Positions 1 to 8,722 of a DNA stretch of 64,000 nucleotides are shown one piece after another; position 1 is the first letter of the stretch, and each line of letters starts with the position of its first letter. Under the pieces are notes generated by a model. It ran no database searches. It saw only the letters and a list, made by a program, of their open reading frames with translations, and was not told the origin of the DNA. Both the position numbers and the translations under genes were made by a program. Source of the DNA: Dyella_B sp035486915 (GTDB taxonomy: Bacteria > Pseudomonadota > Gammaproteobacteria > Xanthomonadales > Rhodanobacteraceae); contig NZ_DATHMR010000204.1 in NCBI RefSeq assembly GCF_035486915.1, positions 10,405 to 74,404 on the forward strand, given 5' to 3'.

Positions 1-672
1 GCCGATCTCGCACTGGCCCGCGTTCGCCACTTCGTGGTGATGCACTTCCACGACTTGGCCCAGCGACTCCAGCACTTTGCACATGTCCGCGCGCAGGTCG
101 GCCAGCGAATCGACCGGGCTAACGGGGAAGTAGCCACCCTTCACGCCCGGACGATGGCCGCTGTTGCCTTCGTCGTACTTGAAGCGCGAACTCCACGCGG
201 CTTCCTGCGATTCGATTTCGTAGAACACGCGGCCCATGTCGTTCTGCCAGCGCACGGAATCGAAGATGAAGAATTCCGGCTCCGGACCGAAGAACGCTGT
301 GTCGGCAACACCCGTGGACTTCAGGAACGCCTCGGCACGCTTGGCGATGGAGCGCGGATCGCGGCCATAGGCCTGCATGGTGCTGGGTTCCAGCACGTCG
401 CAATGCAGAACGAGCTGCGTGTGGCCGCTGAACGGATCGAGGTAAGCGGTGTCCGGGTCGGGCAGCAGCACCATGTCCGATTCGTTGATGCCCTTCCAGC
501 CCGAGATCGAGGAGCCGTCGAACATCTTGCCGTCTTCGAAGGTCGACTCGTCGATGGTGTGGGAGGGAAAGGTGACGTGATGGTGCTTGCCGAGCATGTC
601 GGCAAAACGCAGGTCGACGAACTCGACGTCATGTTCCTGGATAAGGTCGAGGACTTTTTTGGCGGCGGACAT
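1..672 (-). CDS. glnA: Glutamine synthetase type I, N-terminal part (runs off the left edge)
   Basis: ATP-dependent ligation of ammonia to glutamate, the main ammonium assimilation step in the cytoplasm. The 224 codons present begin MSAAKKVLDLIQEHDVEFVD and contain the beta-grasp segment, 'DGSSISGWKGI' near residue 50, the 'FGPEPEFFIFD' strand with metal-binding Glu residues near 130, and 'EVHHHEVANAGQCEIG' at the truncated end. All are characteristic of GlnA. The start at 672 has a GAGG ribosome-binding site a few bases upstream. The C-terminal half, including the adenylylation tyrosine, lies outside the window. A sigma-54 promoter at 715-730 and NtrC-like sites at 794-832 indicate nitrogen control. 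Confidence 0.96.
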   Translation of the reverse strand, partial: MSAAKKVLDLIQEHDVEFVDLRFADMLGKHHHVTFPSHTIDESTFEDGKMFDGSSISGWKGINESDMVLLPDPDTAYLDPFSGHTQLVLHCDVLEPSTMQAYGRDPRSIAKRAEAFLKSTGVADTAFFGPEPEFFIFDSVRWQNDMGRVFYEIESQEAAWSSRFKYDEGNSGHRPGVKGGYFPVSPVDSLADLRADMCKVLESLGQVVEVHHHEVANAGQCEIG

Positions 673-714
673 GGGGGAAACCTCAAGATGGGTTGGACGG
701 CACGCGTGCATATT

Positions 715-730
715 GGCAAGCTCCGTACCA
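715..730 (-). promoter_or_regulatory. Sigma-54 (RpoN) promoter of glnA
   Basis: On the minus strand the sequence reads TGGTACGGAGCTTGCC, against the RpoN consensus TGGCACG-N4-TTGC. The invariant GG and GC dinucleotides are present with exactly 10 bases between them. It lies about 45 bases upstream of the glnA start, so transcription would begin near 704. Confidence 0.8.
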
Positions 731-793
731 AATGCACAACGACATAGGAATCAATCGTTTAAATCGAAAGAAGCACCCGAAACGGCCTACTGT

Positions 794-832
794 TGCACCA
801 ATATGGATCATCCATTGTAATACTTTGGTGCA
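794..832. promoter_or_regulatory. Tandem NtrC-like enhancer sites upstream of glnA
   Basis: Two 17-bp sites with 6-5-6 architecture: TGCACC-AATAT-GGATCA at 794-810 and TGTAAT-ACTTT-GGTGCA at 816-832. Each has one perfect half of the NtrC dyad TGCACC-N5-GGTGCA and one degenerate half. Their centres are 22 bp apart (two helical turns), so bound dimers would lie on the same face. They sit roughly 100-120 bases upstream of the predicted sigma-54 start, a normal enhancer distance. Confidence 0.6.
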
Positions 833-1196
833 CCACAGCGCAGTGGCGGTGGTGCATGCCCCAAAAGTGCATGCAGTGTGCATGAACTTAGCTGAGCAAG
901 CCTATGTAGACACGCTGGTGTACAGCAACTTCCAAGACCTCACCCTAAGTGACTGCTCGTCTGAGTTTCCGCCGGGCTTCGACCGTCCGGGCCAGTGAAG
1001 GTGATCATTTCTTAATCAAGTAGAGGCTGGGACACGGCTAGGTCTCGCGCCGCCTAAGTGATGCTCACTTTGACGAGGTGGTAACCGTACTCGTCGAACC
1101 CATTGTTGAATTTAGGGCGCCAGTAACGTCCGTTTTCAACCCAAAACAGACATGCCCACAGCCTTTTACTACTTCAAGATTTGACAGCGTAAAAGT
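833..1196. other. Gene-free stretch between the glnA regulatory region and the SDR gene
   Basis: No convincing coding sequence. The only structure noticed is several GTGCATG-type half-sites between about 850 and 895, which could be further weak NtrC half-sites or chance. The rest shows nothing recognisable. Confidence 0.5.
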
Positions 1197-1967
1197 TCAC
1201 GTTGGCAGCGTTACGCCTGAAATTTCAGCGCAAATGGCCAGGAGACGATCTTGCAACGCTGTGTCATAGGCCTGTGGATTGGGCTTCATCCGCTTGAGGT
1301 GATAGAAATATTTCCCCGTGACTTGCGCCTCAGGATTGTCGTTCACCGCTAGCCAAGCCTGCGTGACATGCGCCTTGTCCATGTCGTCGGGCGCACCAGG
1401 CCCACCCATCTTGGTCGGCACCCAGCCCGGCTCTAGCGAGTTCGACAGAACATCCGTCCAGCGTCGTGAGACAGCGAAGGCGAGCATGGCATCGTGGAGC
1501 TTGCTTTCGGCGTAGGCGGAAGAACCATTCCAGCGGCGCTTCTTCCACAGGATGTCGTCCAGATTGGCATCGACATGATGATGCATGCCAGAGCTGAGAT
1601 AGATGAGTCGTTGTGGGCGCTCAATCAGCGCTGTGAGCAGGTAAGGCGATAACGTGTTGATCGCGAAGACGTGCGGCAATCCATCGGAGGTGGTGAGCTG
1701 TCCTTCGCGGTATCCCACGGCGGCATTGTGGATGATCGCATCGAAGCGACCGAGTGCGTTGACTTGCGCTGCGACGCTCGTCGTACCAGCAATGGTTTCC
1801 AGATCGCCAATGACGACAGCCTCTGCTTTAGGCAGGGAACGTGCAGCATCCTCGGCGCGATTGTCGTTGCGCGCGTGGATGACGACCTTGTGGCCTTGGC
1901 TTGCGAGCAGTTCGGCCGTCATCAAGCCAAGGCCGGTGGACGAACCCGAAATAAAGATGCGTGACAT
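1197..1967 (-). CDS. Short-chain dehydrogenase/reductase (classical SDR)
   Basis: NAD(P)-dependent oxidoreductase of 256 residues, a usual SDR length; substrate unknown. Rossmann glycine motif 'GSSTGLG' at residues 8-14, 'HNAAVG' (the NNAG-type motif) near 80-85, Ser125/126, and catalytic Tyr152 and Lys156 in 'YAESK'. The late 'LEPGWVPTKMGG' loop is also typical. AGGAGA stands upstream of the ATG. It is the last gene of a three-gene leftward unit after the amidohydrolase and MFS genes (61-bp gap), so it may oxidise or reduce a product or import of that operon. Confidence 0.85.
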   Translation of the reverse strand: MSRIFISGSSTGLGLMTAELLASQGHKVVIHARNDNRAEDAARSLPKAEAVVIGDLETIAGTTSVAAQVNALGRFDAIIHNAAVGYREGQLTTSDGLPHVFAINTLSPYLLTALIERPQRLIYLSSGMHHHVDANLDDILWKKRRWNGSSAYAESKLHDAMLAFAVSRRWTDVLSNSLEPGWVPTKMGGPGAPDDMDKAHVTQAWLAVNDNPEAQVTGKYFYHLKRMKPNPQAYDTALQDRLLAICAEISGVTLPT

Positions 1968-2028
1968 GTTTCATTCTCCTGTGGCCGACGCCGGCAAGCG
2001 ATGGCTTGCCGGCACGGCCTTTGATGTT

Positions 2029-3228
2029 TCAACGTTGCGGCGCACGAACCGTGAGCACGAGTGCCGCGCCAATAAGCGCGCAGATGGCGCCGAAGAGATA
2101 GACGGCGGCATAACCGAAATGTCCGGCGATGATGCCCGCCGCAGGACCGGATATTCCGTAAGCGATGTCGAGAAAGGCGACGAAAGCACCCATGGCGCTG
2201 CCACGATTAGCTGGCGTCACTCGCTTGAGTGCCTCCACGCCAAGTGCCGGGAATACAAGTGCGCAGCCAAGACCTGTAACGAGTGCACCTATGAGGGCGA
2301 CGACTTCATACGGAGCGGTCCACACCATGGCCTGGCCAATCGCCTCGATGACCAACGACCAGAGCGCAACGCGATAGCCGCTCATTTTGTCCGGCAAATG
2401 CCCGAGCACGAGGCGCACGAGAATGAAGCCGACGCCGAAAGCCGTCATCACCAGGCCTGCATGACTCCATGTCTTTGCTGCGAAGTAAAGCGATGCGAAA
2501 GCAGTGAGACCTGACAAGCCGACGCCCTGCAGCATGAGTCCAAATCCCTCTCGCCAAATCTGACCGATGACCCGGTAGAACGGCAGGCGTTGGCCCGCTG
2601 AGCTTGAGTAGGATGTATTGCGGAGCGCAATCGCGGCGGCGGTGAGCGGTGCAACGATGCATGCAATCATCGCCGTTTGAAGCCCATAGGCCTGATAGAG
2701 CGCCATACCGACCGGTGCACCGATAGCGAGTGCCGCAAACATCGCGATGCCGGTCCACGACATGGACATGCCAGCGCGTTGCGGACCCACCGACGCAATC
2801 GACCAGGAGACGCAGCCCGTTACGAACTGGCTTTCGCCGAATCCGGCGACCAGACGGCCAGCGATGACGACGGCGAGACTAATCGCGGGCGACAGGGCGG
2901 GCGTCGCTGCAATGAGATAAAGAAGCCCACCGAGTGCGCACACCACCGCGCCTTGGAGAGCGGATCGCTTACCGCCGTGATGATCGGTGAGCCGGCCGGC
3001 ATAACCACGCGTCAGCACTGTTGCGACGAATTGAATACCGATGACGAGACCGACGATAAAATTGCTGAAATGCAGCTTCTCGTGAATGAAGAGCGGAATG
3101 ACCGGCAATGGCAGACCGACAGCTAGGTAACCGCAGAACAGTGCCGCAATGATGCCGGGTGCGGGGCGAGACAGTTGAACCGGTGCTTCCTGAGCTCGGT
3201 TCACATCGATTACAGCGGGCGCTGACAT
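2029..3228 (-). CDS. Major facilitator superfamily transporter
   Basis: Integral inner-membrane permease of 399 residues with about 12 hydrophobic segments. It begins MSAPAVIDVNRAQEAPVQLS, followed by the first helix 'GIIAALFCGYLAVGLPL'. The loop 'GYAGRLTDHHGGKRSAL' corresponds to the MFS motif A between helices 2 and 3. The start at 3228 is preferred because GGAGG lies seven bases upstream; an in-frame ATG at 3279 has no comparable site. It stands between the amidohydrolase and SDR genes in one direction, suggesting import of the amidohydrolase substrate or export of a toxic analogue. Substrate is not predictable. Confidence 0.85.
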   Translation of the reverse strand: MSAPAVIDVNRAQEAPVQLSRPAPGIIAALFCGYLAVGLPLPVIPLFIHEKLHFSNFIVGLVIGIQFVATVLTRGYAGRLTDHHGGKRSALQGAVVCALGGLLYLIAATPALSPAISLAVVIAGRLVAGFGESQFVTGCVSWSIASVGPQRAGMSMSWTGIAMFAALAIGAPVGMALYQAYGLQTAMIACIVAPLTAAAIALRNTSYSSSAGQRLPFYRVIGQIWREGFGLMLQGVGLSGLTAFASLYFAAKTWSHAGLVMTAFGVGFILVRLVLGHLPDKMSGYRVALWSLVIEAIGQAMVWTAPYEVVALIGALVTGLGCALVFPALGVEALKRVTPANRGSAMGAFVAFLDIAYGISGPAAGIIAGHFGYAAVYLFGAICALIGAALVLTVRAPQR

Positions 3229-3297
3229 AACAGCCTCCACGATCTCAGTTGATGGGGATCGAGGCGTCGCCAGTTTCACTCGGCGACGCCTTCGAAA

Positions 3298-4650
3298 TTA
3301 AGCCAAGACTTCCGTGTTGGCGGCGGACGTACTGAAGAGGTCCGGACGATATCCACTGGCTTTGAGCAAGTAGTTGCGGGAAGCAACGACATCCGCGGAC
3401 AGTTGCGCCACATCGACACCCACCAACTTGCCTGCACGCTTACGGATCTCACCGGCAACCATTACGGTGTCGACATCCGAGCGCTCGACGGCCTGCACAA
3501 CAGTGCCGATTGCATTCGTAACAGGGAACACTGCGGCACCATCCGTACGAATCATGATGATGTCGGCCTGTTTGCCGGGGCTCAGCGTGCCAATCGAATC
3601 TTCGAGTCCCGCGACGCGTGCACCATTGACCGTTGCTGCTTCCAGCACCGCATTCACCGAGATCGGCGCCGGTACGTTTGCTTCCTTATGGAAGCGGCGA
3701 TAGCGCATGGCAGAACGTTGCTGTCCGAACAGCGCGTGCATCTCGCCGAACATGTCGCTACCGAAAGCGGTGTCCAGATCAATACCAAGTGCGGGCTTCA
3801 AGCCGTAGTCGATGGCTTTCTGATAAGCGAACGTTTCGTCGTCAAAACCAAACAGCGCATCCGAGCGCGGATTGACGGTGATGTTGACGCCTGCCTGTGC
3901 GAATAGCTTCCACGTTTCTTCCGGCACGCGCGTGCAATGGTTGAAGATGTTGTGCGGGCCCAGCACGCCGGGTTCTGCAAATTCCGGTGAAAGCTTGGCA
4001 AGGTCGCCGATGAACTCGGTCAAGATGCGCATGTCCAGTTCGCGCGCGATCTTCCACCAGTCGAGATTGAGTTGCCCGAACAAACCAACCCGGACGAGAC
4101 CCGCGTCATGATTCCAGTTGAGTGCGAGACGTTCGAGATCCTTCGGCAAGTGCGCGGCCGAAGCCTGCTTGTCCATGGCGGCGCCGACCATGTGCAACGC
4201 GCGGATGCCTGCATGATCGAGCGCATCCAGGGCTGCGTCGGTGTGCTCCGGTGTGCGCGAACTGTGGCATGCGTCGATGATGGTGGTGATGCCTGCATCG
4301 AGGGACGCGGTGGCCGTCAGCTTCGTGCTCAGGTACATGTCCAGCGGGCGGTAGTGCGCGCCCAACTTTTCGGCAACCACGTCGATGTAAGCGAAGAGAT
4401 CGTCGACGTCGGGCATCAGCCGACGCATCACGCCGAGCCATGCATGGTGATGTGCGTCGATCAGGCCCGGAAGGACGATGCTGCCCGACGCGTCAATGAT
4501 CTGCGCATCCTCGGTTTGGATGTTCGGGCCAATGGCTGCGATGCGGTCGCCCTGGACGAGAACGTCGCCGATCGCCAGGTTGGGAACCTTGGCATCCATC
4601 GTCAAGATGGTGCCGCCCTTGAATAGGGTATTGCGTGGATAACCAGACAT
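3298..4650 (-). CDS. Amidohydrolase-superfamily protein (AtzA/TrzN/cytosine-deaminase-like)
   Basis: Metal-dependent hydrolase or deaminase fold of 450 residues, acting on an unknown, probably N-containing, substrate. The N-terminal beta-sandwich is followed by 'PGLIDAHHHAW' (His67 and His69 of the HxH motif), 'IFNHCTRV' (His238, strand 6) and 'LGIDLD' (Asp291, strand 8). The C-terminal 'IGTLSPGKQADIIMI' is the classic chlorohydrolase/deaminase ending. At strand 5, where a metal-binding His is expected, I read 'MRILTEFIGD' with Thr211 in that place. GGAG precedes the start. First gene of the operon with the MFS and SDR genes, divergent from a LysR gene. Confidence 0.8.
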   Translation of the reverse strand: MSGYPRNTLFKGGTILTMDAKVPNLAIGDVLVQGDRIAAIGPNIQTEDAQIIDASGSIVLPGLIDAHHHAWLGVMRRLMPDVDDLFAYIDVVAEKLGAHYRPLDMYLSTKLTATASLDAGITTIIDACHSSRTPEHTDAALDALDHAGIRALHMVGAAMDKQASAAHLPKDLERLALNWNHDAGLVRVGLFGQLNLDWWKIARELDMRILTEFIGDLAKLSPEFAEPGVLGPHNIFNHCTRVPEETWKLFAQAGVNITVNPRSDALFGFDDETFAYQKAIDYGLKPALGIDLDTAFGSDMFGEMHALFGQQRSAMRYRRFHKEANVPAPISVNAVLEAATVNGARVAGLEDSIGTLSPGKQADIIMIRTDGAAVFPVTNAIGTVVQAVERSDVDTVMVAGEIRKRAGKLVGVDVAQLSADVVASRNYLLKASGYRPDLFSTSAANTEVLA

Positions 4651-4752
4651 AGGAAGGTCTCCATGTTGTCGATGAGATGAGTGAATCGATCAATCGCCTT
4701 GGCGGTAGGCGGGGAGTCCGTGTCAGCCCTCTGGCGTACCGTTGGGCGCAAA

Positions 4753-4784
4753 GATAGGTTGTGGCCTATCTTTGATAAAGGTAG
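4753..4784. promoter_or_regulatory. Probable LysR operator between the divergent amidohydrolase and LysR genes
   Basis: Two overlapping dyads: GATAGG-N6-CCTATC at 4753-4770 and an imperfect 19-bp palindrome at 4766-4784 (CTAtCTTT-gat-AAAGgTAG). They lie in the 180-bp space between the divergent starts at 4650 and 4831, where LysR regulators normally bind. Confidence 0.55.
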
Positions 4785-4830
4785 AGTCACGCAAATCATT
4801 TTTGCTTAAAATCACAAATGGAGACTCCCC

Positions 4831-5733
4831 ATGAGCTTCGATGGGCGGCTGCTTTCCGGGATGAGCGTGTTGGCCGCGGTCGTTGAGGCCGGCAGCTTCA
4901 GTCGGGCAGGCGAAATGCTCGGGCTGTCGGCATCTGGGGTGAGCCGATCGGTCGCGAGGCTCGAAGAGCGGCTGGGCGTTCGGTTGTTGAATCGCACAAC
5001 ACGCACGCTGCATCTAACCGATGAAGGCATTCGCCTCTACGAGCGCGCTGCACCGCATCTCGAAGGCATCGAGGAAGCCGCTAATTTCGCTTCGGGCGCG
5101 GCCGTGACGGTGCGCGGTGCGCTACGGGTAAGTCTTAATCCCATCTTTGCGCGTCACGTACTCGCGCCGAAGCTGCCTCTTTTGCGAGAGCGCTACCCGG
5201 GACTCGAACTAACCATTTTGCAGCAGCCGGATGTCGGCGATATGGTCGGCGAGGGCATTGACGTTGCGGTGCGTTTCGGACCGCAACCGCCTTCCACGAT
5301 GTCGTCGCGGCTCTTGTTCGAAACGCGAGTCCTGACGGTTGCGTCGCCCGCCTACATCGCCAGACATGGACAACCCAAAACGCCATCCAAACTTATCGAG
5401 CACGATTGCATTCAGTACATCGATCCTCGACATGGCAAGCCATTCCACTGGGAGTTTCAACGTGGCAGCGAGGTACTGCCTGTCGAAACAAAAGGACATC
5501 TAACGCTCACGGACGTGGACACGATGGTGCAAGCGTGTGTGGCTGGGGCTGGTATTGCGCAACTGCTATCCCTGGGTACCGAACATTTGATCGCGAGTGG
5601 TGCACTCGTCGAGTTGTTCCCCAATTGGCCGGGAGAGACGTACCCGCTTTACATCATGCGACCCTCGCGCCGTTTGGCTCCCGCGGCCGTTGAAGCGTTC
5701 TTGGAATTTTGTCGAGAGATCTGTGAGGGATAG
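4831..5733 (+). CDS. LysR-family transcriptional regulator
   Basis: DNA-binding regulator of 300 residues, the usual LysR length. The winged helix-turn-helix spans about residues 8-65 ('GSFSRAGEMLGLSASGVSRSVARLEERLGV'), followed by the 'NRTTRTLHLTDEG' wing. The substrate-binding-type effector domain fills residues 90-295. GGAGA precedes the ATG. It is transcribed away from the amidohydrolase-MFS-SDR operon across a dyad-rich spacer, so it probably controls that operon and itself. The effector is unknown. Confidence 0.9.
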   Translation: MSFDGRLLSGMSVLAAVVEAGSFSRAGEMLGLSASGVSRSVARLEERLGVRLLNRTTRTLHLTDEGIRLYERAAPHLEGIEEAANFASGAAVTVRGALRVSLNPIFARHVLAPKLPLLRERYPGLELTILQQPDVGDMVGEGIDVAVRFGPQPPSTMSSRLLFETRVLTVASPAYIARHGQPKTPSKLIEHDCIQYIDPRHGKPFHWEFQRGSEVLPVETKGHLTLTDVDTMVQACVAGAGIAQLLSLGTEHLIASGALVELFPNWPGETYPLYIMRPSRRLAPAAVEAFLEFCREICEG

Positions 5734-5803
5734 CGTCAGGCAGCCAAAAACGCGGCAAAAATTTTGATTTCGTACATTGACTTTGTGCTTGCGGTCAAAA
5801 AAA

Positions 5804-6721
5804 TTAACTGCGGTTCTCGCCGAGCGCCTCTCTTATCCACACAGTGAACGCATCCATCGTTGCTTGGATTCGGGCAGGTAGATGGCGATCACGCGGGTAG
5901 AGAATCGACACTTCGGGAGCCTGGGTTTCCCATGCTGTCAGAACACGCTCAAGCTTGCCCTCCAGCAATGCGGGTGCAGCGATGAAACATAGGCTCTGCA
6001 CAATGCCCATACCCGCTATCGCGAGCTGAAGACGCGCGTCGGAATCGCTGACGGATGCCACGCTCGGTGGATACAACTCACTACGCTTGCCATCGGCCTC
6101 AAATTCCCATTCCAACTGTGTCCCAGGTTGTGGGAGGAGCAAGTCGATCAGTCGATGCCGTGATAGATCTTCCAGACTTTGTGGACGGCCCATCTGCCGC
6201 AGATAAGCGGGCGATGCCACGGTGACGCGTCGCGGGCGTCCCAAGGGTCGCAGCACCAGATCCTGATCTTCGAGACCGCCGATGCGCACCGCGAAATCGA
6301 TGTTGTCGCGCACGAAGTCGCTGCGCTGGTCGCTCATCACCAGTTCGAGGTGAATGCCCGGATGCTGCGCATACCATTGCGGCAATCGTGGGATGAGGAT
6401 CGATCGTGCCACCGAGCTATTGGCGCTCACTCTGACCTTACCCGTCAGCGCCTCACGTGAATCGGTTAGCGACGCTTCGATCTCGTCCAGATCGTTGAGT
6501 ACGCGGCGGCAGACTTCGTAGTAGCGCGAGCCGGCTTCGGTAGGCGCGAGCGCTCGTGTCGTGCGAGCCAATAAGCGCACGCCCAAGGTTTCCTCCAGCC
6601 GCGCCATCCTTTCCGTCGCATTCGATGAAGACATCTTTAGGGCGCGTGCGGCGCGGCCGAAAGACCCGGTTTCGACGATGCGGACAAACAAGCGCATGGC
6701 TGCCAGTTGATCGACGCGCAT
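5804..6721 (-). CDS. LysR-family transcriptional regulator
   Basis: 305 residues from the ATG at 6721 (MRVDQLAAMRLFVRIVETGS). The reading frame extends 32 codons further, but that part lacks family similarity. HTH at about residues 15-60 ('GSFGRAARALKMSSSNATERMARLEETLGV') and a LysR substrate-binding domain to the C-terminus. It is of the CrgA/AaeR-like group by its 'ARTTRALAPTEAG' wing. Divergent from the aldo/keto reductase gene at 6830, which it presumably controls. Confidence 0.9.
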   Translation of the reverse strand: MRVDQLAAMRLFVRIVETGSFGRAARALKMSSSNATERMARLEETLGVRLLARTTRALAPTEAGSRYYEVCRRVLNDLDEIEASLTDSREALTGKVRVSANSSVARSILIPRLPQWYAQHPGIHLELVMSDQRSDFVRDNIDFAVRIGGLEDQDLVLRPLGRPRRVTVASPAYLRQMGRPQSLEDLSRHRLIDLLLPQPGTQLEWEFEADGKRSELYPPSVASVSDSDARLQLAIAGMGIVQSLCFIAAPALLEGKLERVLTAWETQAPEVSILYPRDRHLPARIQATMDAFTVWIREALGENRS

Positions 6722-6738
6722 TCGATTCTTCGCTTTTA

Positions 6739-6755
6739 ACGAATAAGTATTTCGT
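6739..6755. promoter_or_regulatory. Dyad in the LysR/aldo-keto reductase spacer
   Basis: ACGAA-TAAGTAT-TTCGT, a five-base inverted repeat with a seven-base AT-rich centre, just upstream of the LysR start and in the 108-bp divergent spacer. A plausible LysR binding site of the T-N11-A class, but short enough to be chance. Confidence 0.4.
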
Positions 6756-6829
6756 ATTTTACGCTCTAGGCGAGCACTGGTCGAATGCCTATCGTGTGCA
6801 CCGTCGTCGATCCACACAGGAGCCAGGTG

Positions 6830-7849
6830 ATGAACTACTGCACATTCGGCCGTTCTGGCCTAAGAGTTTCCCGTCTCGCACTTGGCGCCATGACCTTTGG
6901 AGCGGGTAGCGGTATCTGGGAGTCGATTGCCGGCCTCGATCGTGGACAGGCCACCCGCCTGGTCGGTCTTGCTGTAGACCAAGGGGTGAATCTGATCGAC
7001 ACGGCGGATGCCTACTCGCAAGGGCAATCCGAACAAGTGGTCGGGCAAGTGCTCGCCGACTTAAGTCTCGATGAAACACGCATGCTCGTTGCGACCAAAG
7101 TGCGCCTTCGAACCGGTCCCGGGCCAAACCAGGTTGGACTTGGCCGCTCGCATATCCTGCGCACGGTGGAGACGAGCCTCAAGCGCCTCGGCCGCGACCA
7201 CATCGACCTGATGCAACTTCATGATCGCGATGCGCTGACGCCGCTGGACGAAACATTGCGCGCACTCGACGACCTGGTCAGCCAAGGCAAGGTCCGCCAC
7301 ATCGGCGTGTGCAATTTCAGCGCCGCCGAACTCGAGCGCGCCCACGCCGTCACTTCGCACGCGCACTGGGCGCACATCACCAGCAACCAAGTGCACTACT
7401 CGCTTGCGGCGCGTGACATCGAACACGACATTGCTGCGGTGGCGCAGCAGAACAATGTGGCGCTGATGATTTGGAGTCCGCTGTCGGGTGGCTATCTCAG
7501 CGGGAAGTACACCGCGCAGGATGGTCAAGTTGCAAAGGGGCGTCGCACGAATCTCAACTTTCCGCCGATCAATCCGCAGAAGGTAGATCCCATCGTGTAC
7601 GAACTGCGCGCCGTCGCCCAGGCCATGGGTACAACACCCGCGCAAGTTGCTCTGGCCTGGTTGCTGGGACGCGATGAAGTCGCCACCGTGATAGTCGGTG
7701 CGAGTTCCGAATCGCAACTCTCGGCCAATTTGCAGGCGGCGGAACGGATGTTGTCGCCGGAGCATCGTCAACGGCTGAACGATGTATCCCAGCCTGATGT
7801 GCCCTATCCGTACTGGATGCAGCGCTTCCACGACAAGGATCGCGCGTGA
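6830..7849 (+). CDS. Aldo/keto reductase
   Basis: NADPH-dependent carbonyl reductase of the AKR superfamily, 339 residues. The catalytic tetrad is visible as Asp57, Tyr62 ('DTADAYSQG'), Lys90 ('VATK') and His131 ('QLHDRD'). The C-terminal NADP-binding segment 'VIVGASSESQLSANL' is intact. The start at 6830 follows AGGAG and gives the standard N-terminus MNYCTFGRSGLRVSRLALG; the frame is open 15 codons further upstream. First of three co-directional genes with the SRPBCC and NmrA-like genes. Substrate unknown. Confidence 0.9.
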   Translation: MNYCTFGRSGLRVSRLALGAMTFGAGSGIWESIAGLDRGQATRLVGLAVDQGVNLIDTADAYSQGQSEQVVGQVLADLSLDETRMLVATKVRLRTGPGPNQVGLGRSHILRTVETSLKRLGRDHIDLMQLHDRDALTPLDETLRALDDLVSQGKVRHIGVCNFSAAELERAHAVTSHAHWAHITSNQVHYSLAARDIEHDIAAVAQQNNVALMIWSPLSGGYLSGKYTAQDGQVAKGRRTNLNFPPINPQKVDPIVYELRAVAQAMGTTPAQVALAWLLGRDEVATVIVGASSESQLSANLQAAERMLSPEHRQRLNDVSQPDVPYPYWMQRFHDKDRA

Positions 7850-7905
7850 TGCGCCGTACGCCAATCCATGATGAATATGCCCAGTCCAGCCATAGGGAGA
7901 GCTCC

Positions 7906-8556
7906 ATGAGCGCGCAACGAAGAGTTCGCAACACGATCCAGCTTTTCGGTTTCGCAGCGCTACTGTTTGCCGTTTCTTCTTGGAGCGGTATGACCCCTGC
8001 GCAAACTGTTGCGGCCCCGCAAGCCGGTTCGGCAGCGACCACGAAGATCGCTGGAAGCATGAAAGAAGATCTTAAAAACCGCTCGCGCGATATTCATTGG
8101 CCAACGGGGTTCGATCCTGAAAAGGCCGACCTGTTCTCGCATAACGAGCTTGTCATCCACGCATCGTGCGAGCGCGTGTGGAAACACATCGTTGACGCGG
8201 ACAAATGGCCTCAGTGGTATCCCAATTCGAAAGATGTCCACATCGTCGGCAATAGCCCTGTTCTCGCGCAAGGCACGGTCTTTCGCTGGACGACGTTCGG
8301 GCTGCCACTGGAAAGTAAAATCAACGAGTACGTGCCGACTACGCGGATCGGCTGGTACGGCTATGCGCCGGGTGCCGCGCCCACGTTCTACCACACCTGG
8401 TATCTCACGCCCGCGGGCGACGCTTGCGACGTTGTTATGGATGAAGTTGGGAAAGGCGCTGATGCTGCCTACCTGCGTGAGACCGATGAGAGCATGATGC
8501 ACCGTGGCCATGATCTTTGGCTGGCCACGTTGAAATGGGTCTCTGAAGGGCCCTGA
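7906..8556 (+). CDS. Secreted SRPBCC (polyketide cyclase/START-like) domain protein
   Basis: 216 residues. The N-terminus carries a signal peptide (RRVRN then a hydrophobic run 'LFGFAALLFAVSSW', likely cleaved near 'TPAQT'), so the protein is probably periplasmic. Residues about 80-215 match the SRPBCC ligand-binding fold: 'LVIHASCERVWKHIVDADKWPQWYPN', 'GTVFRWTTFGLPLESKINEY' and the long terminal helix. The fold binds hydrophobic ligands; export of an SRPBCC protein is less common than a cytoplasmic one. GGGAGAG precedes the ATG at 7906. It follows the aldo/keto reductase gene by 56 bases. Confidence 0.75.
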   Translation: MSAQRRVRNTIQLFGFAALLFAVSSWSGMTPAQTVAAPQAGSAATTKIAGSMKEDLKNRSRDIHWPTGFDPEKADLFSHNELVIHASCERVWKHIVDADKWPQWYPNSKDVHIVGNSPVLAQGTVFRWTTFGLPLESKINEYVPTTRIGWYGYAPGAAPTFYHTWYLTPAGDACDVVMDEVGKGADAAYLRETDESMMHRGHDLWLATLKWVSEGP

Positions 8557-8722
8557 GTCTCACCCGCGCCTGGCCGACCAGGCAGCTTGATGTAGCAGGA
8601 ATGACCTTCGCCAAGTTTGGTGCAAACGCGATGGCCGGATAGGCCATCCCGCAAGGTCTCTCCCTCGTGCAGTGCCGTCGTGCGCATCTGCACCACACGC
8701 AACAATGAGTAGGAGTGAATCT

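Noticed and set aside
693..998. 101-codon frame upstream of glnA
   Set aside because: Covers the sigma-54 promoter and NtrC-like sites and shows no family similarity.
8631..8647. ATGGCC-GGATA-GGCCAT dyad upstream of the NmrA-like gene
   Set aside because: Short arms and no partner site; it could be an operator but cannot be supported.
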